A stretch of 64,000 nt of DNA, taken from Hymenobacter sp. ISL-91. Lineage in GTDB: Bacteria > Bacteroidota > Bacteroidia > Cytophagales > Hymenobacteraceae. Positions 61,119 to 64,000 of the stretch are shown here, piece after piece. Numbering within the stretch: position 1 is the first letter of the stretch; each line of letters begins with the position of its first letter. Made by a program: the position numbers and the translations under genes. The DNA is taken from positions 1 to 64,000 of the forward strand of contig NZ_JAGGPS010000036.1 of assembly GCF_018613725.1 (NCBI RefSeq), written 5' to 3'. The notes beneath the pieces were generated by a model. The model saw nothing but the letters and a program-made list of their open reading frames with translations. It was not told the origin of the DNA and ran no database searches.

Positions 61119-61944
61119 TAAAACTGCACTCCGCCGCCAACCTCGCCGAGAGGCCGGGTTCCAGCCACTCGCCGCTGCCGATTTGTACGGCTGCCGCCCC
61201 GCAGCGCAGGTAGTCGGTTACATGGCCGGCCGTGAAAATGCCGCCGGTACCGAACACGGGCAGCGTCAGCCGCTCGTCGTGGGCCAGCTCCCACACGCAG
61301 CGCAGGGCCACTGGCCGCAGCGCCTCGCCCGAAATACCACCGGCTATGGGGGCGGCACTAGCATCATCGGGCAGGTGCAGGGCTTTGAGCAGGTTGGTGG
61401 CGGCCACGGCATCGGCCCCGCCCTGCTGAGCGCCGAGGGCCAGCCCGCGGATATGCTCGGGCCAGGGTGGCAGCTTTACTATTACGGCGGCGCTGGGGCC
61501 CAGTTCGTCGCGCACGGCTTGGGTGGCCTCGCGCACAAAACCGGCCGTCAGCGCCTCGCCGCCCGCGGTGTCGGGCTGGGTCAGGTACACCTCCACGCCC
61601 GCAATCAGGCTGCCGACTTCGCGGGCCAGAAACCGGGCAATTTTGCGGAATCCCGGCACGCCGGGGGCCGTGATGCTCACCAGTACCGGCACGCCGAAGC
61701 GGCGCAGACCGGGCAGGAATTCCTGCACCAGAATCTCGGCGCTTTCGGTGCGCATGTTGCTGGCATTGAGCAGCGTTTGGTCGGCTACCTGCCAGATGCC
61801 TTCCTCGTAATGGCCGGGCTGCGGCTCCATCGTCACGGTGCGGGTGAAGATGGCGCCCAGCCGTTCGTACCCTTGGCCCGCCAGCTGCCACGGAGCAGCT
61901 GCCAGGCACACGGGGTTCTGTAAAGTGAGCGTTCCGAGTTGCAT
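61069..61944 (-). CDS. pyrD: Dihydroorotate dehydrogenase-like protein, catalytic Cys not conserved
   Basis: 291 aa. Class 1-like DHODH TIM barrel: LGTLTLQNPVCLAAAPWQLA, FTRTVTMEPQPGH, LLNASNMRTES, VLVSITAPGVPGFRKIARF, VIVKLPPW, GGISGEALRPVALRCVWEL, FGTGGIFTAGHVTDYLRCGA and VQIGSGEW bind FMN. The loop that in the family reads N-L-S-C-P-N is here VYLTQPDT, so the catalytic Cys (or Ser) is Gln or Thr. It sits next to pyrF and pyrE, as expected of pyrD, but activity is uncertain and it could be a paralog. The last ten residues come from a repeat. The terminator at 62004 does not separate it from other genes. Confidence 0.82.
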   Translation of the reverse strand: MQLGTLTLQNPVCLAAAPWQLAGQGYERLGAIFTRTVTMEPQPGHYEEGIWQVADQTLLNASNMRTESAEILVQEFLPGLRRFGVPVLVSITAPGVPGFRKIARFLAREVGSLIAGVEVYLTQPDTAGGEALTAGFVREATQAVRDELGPSAAVIVKLPPWPEHIRGLALGAQQGGADAVAATNLLKALHLPDDASAAPIAGGISGEALRPVALRCVWELAHDERLTLPVFGTGGIFTAGHVTDYLRCGAAAVQIGSGEWLEPGLSARLAAECSFNMRNVENVRMCRDAVN

Positions 61945-62003
61945 AGCTGTAAGTTAGTTATCGGTTAGAAAAACGTCATGCTGAGCGCTGACACAAAGCA
62001 AAA

Positions 62004-62024
62004 CGCCCGGCCAATGACCGGGCG
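62004..62024 (-). terminator. Terminator of the 62042-62239 gene
   Basis: CGCCCGG ... CCGGGCG followed on the minus strand by TTTT; a compact intrinsic terminator. Nearby 61973-61987 is a short copy of AACGTCATGCTGAGCG. Confidence 0.7.
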
Positions 62025-62041
62025 CTTGCTGGAAAGGAAGG

Positions 62042-62239
62042 CTAGATGACGTTTTCGCGGTTGATGAGGAAGGGTACGCAGTCGCGGATGTCGGTCTGAC
62101 CGAGGATGAACCGGGCCACCCGAGCCATGCCCACGCCGGTACAGGAGTCACGTTTGGAGCCCGTGCCTGGGTTCCATTCCTGAGTGGCAGCAGGAGCGGC
62201 AGCTACCATCTGCTGGGCCAGGGTAGTGTTGTCGTTCAT
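62042..62239 (-). CDS. Small protein with class II aaRS motif 3-like segment
   Basis: 65 aa from ATG 62239 (MNDNTTLAQQMVAAAP). After an Ala-rich N-terminus, the second half reads SCTGVGMARVARFILGQTDI then RDCVPFLINRENVI. The GVGMAR (GxGxxR) followed 12 residues later by IRDCVPF resembles motif 3 and the I-R-D-x-x-P-F tail of class II aminoacyl-tRNA synthetases such as AsnRS, but no other part of such an enzyme is present. It may be a remnant or a small protein of unrelated function. The reading frame is open further upstream through a terminator-like hairpin, so the start is not certain. Confidence 0.55.
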   Translation of the reverse strand: MNDNTTLAQQMVAAAPAATQEWNPGTGSKRDSCTGVGMARVARFILGQTDIRDCVPFLINRENVI

Positions 62240-62327
62240 GTGGGGTGGGTGCCAGTATGGGTGAAAAAAGGAAGAAAAATCGGGGTCAGGCGCTTTGCCG
62301 GCTGTTACCAGCCGAGTGGGCCGGGCA

Positions 62328-62489
62328 TAAAAAAACCGCTTCAAAAACCGAAGCGGTGAAAGGCGAAAAAGCCAGAAAACAAACGAATCAACAGCAGAAA
62401 AACCGGAGGAAATGGCCTTCCGGTCATCTCGCAGGACGGCGTTTCGCTCGGTCCCGCGCTTCATCAGGGAATGTTGATTTAGCTGAAGC
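62328..62489 (-). ncRNA. Candidate small RNA or structured leader
   Basis: About 160 nt between a consensus Bacteroidota promoter (62496-62525) and an intrinsic terminator (hairpin ACCGCTTC/GAAGCGGT followed by T7 on the minus strand). Internal hairpins are visible: GCGGGAC ... GTCCTGC with an inner GAGCG-AAA-CGCC, and GGAAATGGCC-like pairing. It lies about 90 bp upstream of the 65-aa gene, so it could be a trans-acting RNA or an attenuator for that gene. No match to a known RNA class was recognised. Confidence 0.55.
62335..62357 (-). terminator. Intrinsic terminator of the candidate RNA
   Basis: 8-bp stem, 7-base loop and seven T on the minus strand, between the promoter at 62496-62525 and the 65-aa gene. 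Confidence 0.75.
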
Positions 62490-62495
62490 ACGATG

Positions 62496-62525
62496 CAAAA
62501 GTACCAATTTGTTTTACACTCGCAA
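62496..62525 (-). promoter_or_regulatory. Bacteroidota consensus promoter (TTG-19-TACTTTTG)
   Basis: On the minus strand TTG, exactly 19 nt, then TACTTTTG (TAnnTTTG), the best match in the window. Predicted start near 62489. Confidence 0.75.
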
Positions 62526-62979
62526 GTTTTTTTTAATATCACCCTTATGTTATCAAATTGTTGCGAAGTTTGATCTGCCGCTTAGTAAACCTGTAAGTCA
62601 ATGACACCTATCTATTTGTTAATCAAACCAATCAAAGCCTAAATTTTATTTCTCCTAATAGCCTATAGCATCGTACCTTTGCCCTCTATTTTGGTGTTAG
62701 AAACAGTATATCAAAAACCAGTGCATCGGCATAGTACAATTTTGAAAATTTACAACTGACGTTCCCGTACTATATAAGAGTAAAAAAGCTTCTTGCTCCT
62801 TCAGTTATATCCTGCTATTATTCCAATTCGGGCTGGTGTATTACCACTGCGTCTGCACCCCGCAAGTCAGATAGAAAACTCGGATAGCCTAGTGGGTAAA
62901 AATCAAGTTGGTTACACTACTATTTCGGCCAGTCGGCAACCATCCGAACATATTAACATAATTATAACAGGCCCATTTC
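62526..62979. other. Gene-free AT-rich stretch
   Basis: 454 bp with no convincing gene. TACCTTTG at 62674-62681 (plus) matches a -7 box but has no TTG partner and no gene directly downstream. The short plus-strand frame at 62793-62996 has no protein-like features. Two promoters flank the stretch. Confidence 0.5.
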
Positions 62980-63009
62980 TTGGTAAAACCGGGTAGTCGT
63001 CTAACTTTG
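62980..63009 (+). promoter_or_regulatory. Bacteroidota consensus promoter of the DUF4468 gene
   Basis: TTG at 62980-62982, a 19-nt spacer, then TAACTTTG at 63002-63009. Predicted start near 63016, giving a leader of about 43 nt before the ATG at 63059. Confidence 0.75.
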
Positions 63010-63058
63010 TCAGAGACGCATTTTTGAGCCCTTTGTTCTTTCTTTTCTACTTGCAGCT

Positions 63059-63631
63059 ATGAAAAAAGTACTACTTCCACTTTTAGTGGTGAGCTCTCTC
63101 GCGTTGTCCTATACGGTACGTGCGCAGGCCCCCGTTCCGGTAAGCTACACCGAGCAGGTGGCAGCGGAAGGTGCCGGCCGTAGCGCCCTTTACACCCGGG
63201 CTCTCAGCTGGGCCGAAAACAAGTTCGTTTACGCGCCCACCACCGCCCTGGTAGCCGACCCCACCAAATCAACCATTCGGGTTACGGGCACCGGCACATT
63301 GAAGCCAGTAGACGCCCGCGGCCAGGATCAGCGCCTGACCGTTCTATTCACCTTCCGTTTCCAGGCCACCGACAACGGCTACAGCTACCAGATTGGTTCG
63401 TTTGAGGTAGTACCCGACCCGGCATCGCCTTCTCAGAAAGTACCGCTGGAAGAATACCAGGCCGAGTTGCGGACCAGCCGCAGCAACGCTAAAACCTTTA
63501 ACGACCGTCGGGTGGGTGCCCAGGCTACTTCGCTGGCCAGCGAAGCCGCCATGTCGTTCCGCTCCTTTATGAACAGCCAACCCACCAACGACCATGTAGG
63601 CGTGGCCGATGAACAGGTGGGGGCCCAATAG
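63059..63631 (+). CDS. DUF4468 secreted protein
   Basis: 190 aa. Signal peptide MKKVLLPLLVVSSLALSYTV with a cut near VRAQ. The mature domain shows the DUF4468 (TBP-like fold) pattern: SALYTRALSWAENKFVYAP, KSTIRVTGTGTLKPV, LTVLFTFRFQATDNGYSYQI, and a C-terminal helical segment (RSFMNSQP). These periplasmic or outer-membrane proteins are common in Bacteroidota with no known activity. A consensus promoter lies at 62980-63009 and a 31-bp perfect palindrome follows. Confidence 0.88.
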   Translation: MKKVLLPLLVVSSLALSYTVRAQAPVPVSYTEQVAAEGAGRSALYTRALSWAENKFVYAPTTALVADPTKSTIRVTGTGTLKPVDARGQDQRLTVLFTFRFQATDNGYSYQIGSFEVVPDPASPSQKVPLEEYQAELRTSRSNAKTFNDRRVGAQATSLASEAAMSFRSFMNSQPTNDHVGVADEQVGAQ

Positions 63632-63635
63632 CCAG

Positions 63636-63710
63636 CAGCGTAGGGAGTTAAGCAAAAAGAGCAGGCTGCACTAAATGCGGCCTGCTCTTTTTGCTTAACT
63701 CCCTACGCTG
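63636..63710. terminator. 31-bp perfect inverted repeat between convergent genes
   Basis: CAGCGTAGGGAGTTAAGCAA ... with arms 63636-63666 and 63680-63710 around a 13-base loop. Includes AAAAAGAGCAGGC/GCCTGCTCTTTTT, a good bidirectional terminator. Confidence 0.85.
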
Positions 63711-63712
63711 CC

Positions 63713-64000
63713 TCAGCTGGTAGGACCGTTGTCTACCTTGGCTTCAATGGTTGTTTGTACGCTGGCTGCTACGGCCGAAAGCAGATCGTAGCCGGTGGCC
63801 TGCTCAATGGCATTCACGCTGGTGCGGTAAGTACTCCAGGTGGTGCTGAGGCTGTTATCGTTCGGGGTGTCGATGGCAATAACCCGGGTGCTACTCGTTA
63901 CGCGGGCCGCATCGTTGGTGCCTACGGGCAGTACTACCACTACTTTCCAGCAACGGGCTGGTACGGTTACGCGCCCCTGGTCGAGGGTGGTTTTGTAGCC
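63713..64000 (-). CDS. DNA/RNA non-specific endonuclease, C-terminal part (runs off the window)
   Basis: 95 residues visible; the start lies beyond the right edge. The C-terminus of a NUC1-type (beta-beta-alpha metal) nuclease is recognisable: VPARCWKVVVVLPVGTND, STRVIAIDTPNDNSL, WSTYRTSVNAIEQATGYDLL and TTIEAKVDNGPTS, the usual last four segments of the family. The DRGH-type catalytic motif would lie upstream, outside the window. Such enzymes are normally secreted and degrade nucleic acids. Confidence 0.88.
   Translation of the reverse strand, partial: GYKTTLDQGRVTVPARCWKVVVVLPVGTNDAARVTSSTRVIAIDTPNDNSLSTTWSTYRTSVNAIEQATGYDLLSAVAASVQTTIEAKVDNGPTS

Noticed and set aside
62042-62542. Single 166-residue gene spanning the candidate RNA and the 65-aa protein
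   Set aside because: The first 100 residues have no protein-like pattern and cross a strong terminator hairpin; the ATG at 62239 is more plausible.
62793-62996. Short plus-strand frame
   Set aside because: No ribosome-binding or family evidence, low-complexity AT-rich region upstream of a consensus promoter for the next gene.

Overview
The window is about 62% GC and gene-dense. It looks like chromosome from a Hymenobacter-like member of the Bacteroidota (Cytophagales). The evidence is Bacteroidota-type promoters (TTG, 19-20 nt, TAnnTTTG), secreted proteins with Por/type IX C-terminal sorting tails (YPNPA motifs), families such as DUF4468, DUF4136, DUF2141, DUF2652 and PycTM, and GC-rich codon use. 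There are no rRNA genes, no CRISPR array and no classical transposase. One tRNA is present (tRNA-Arg CCT).

Layout. Positions 1-4.6 kb hold yajQ, a GNAT acetyltransferase, a hotdog thioesterase, a NYN nuclease fused to a cold-shock domain, and a YdjM-like membrane protein. mfd occupies 4.8-8.4 kb. A sharply AT-rich two-gene cassette of unknown function lies at 8.4-10.2 kb, followed by a 21-bp tandem repeat array. From 10.7 to 17 kb come a helical hypothetical protein, pncB, a NarL-type regulator, tRNA-Arg, a DUF2652 cyclase-like protein and an HD-PycTM membrane protein facing it. From 17 to 29.3 kb come envelope proteins, ppk1 with sixA, a secreted M43 protease, hflX and a cytochrome c lipoprotein. 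From 29.4 to 38.1 kb come a glycosyltransferase, rfbC, murF, an FG-GAP surface protein, an omega-amidase/aminotransferase pair and msrA. From 38.2 to 48.9 kb come a predicted outer-membrane peptidase-like protein, small lipoproteins, a FrnE-like oxidoreductase, and two secreted VOC-fold paralogs of which the second is translationally coupled to a histidine kinase. From 48.9 to 61.9 kb there is one long minus-strand nucleotide-biosynthesis cluster, pyrD-pyrF-pyrE-purL-purQ-purC-purD-purN-purF-purM, which together covers most of de novo purine synthesis and the last steps of UMP synthesis. The right end has a small structured-RNA locus, a DUF4468 protein and the C-terminus of a secreted DNA/RNA endonuclease.

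The most striking feature is the number of long palindromic repeats from at least six sequence families. They sit in gene gaps, supply stop codons, extend C-termini, and in three cases lie in frame inside housekeeping genes (mfd, purM, purQ). In purQ the insertion is a complete unit: two inverted copies of a GC-rich repeat flank an apparently intact DUF559 (Vsr-like PD-(D/E)XK) nuclease, fused in frame to the glutaminase. The same repeat family lies inside mfd and between purM and purF. My best candidate for an undescribed system is a minimal nuclease-associated repeat element analogous to REP/RAYT systems. Secondary candidates are the AT-rich two-gene cassette, the HD-PycTM/cyclase-like neighbourhood, and the promoter-RNA-terminator locus near 62.4 kb.
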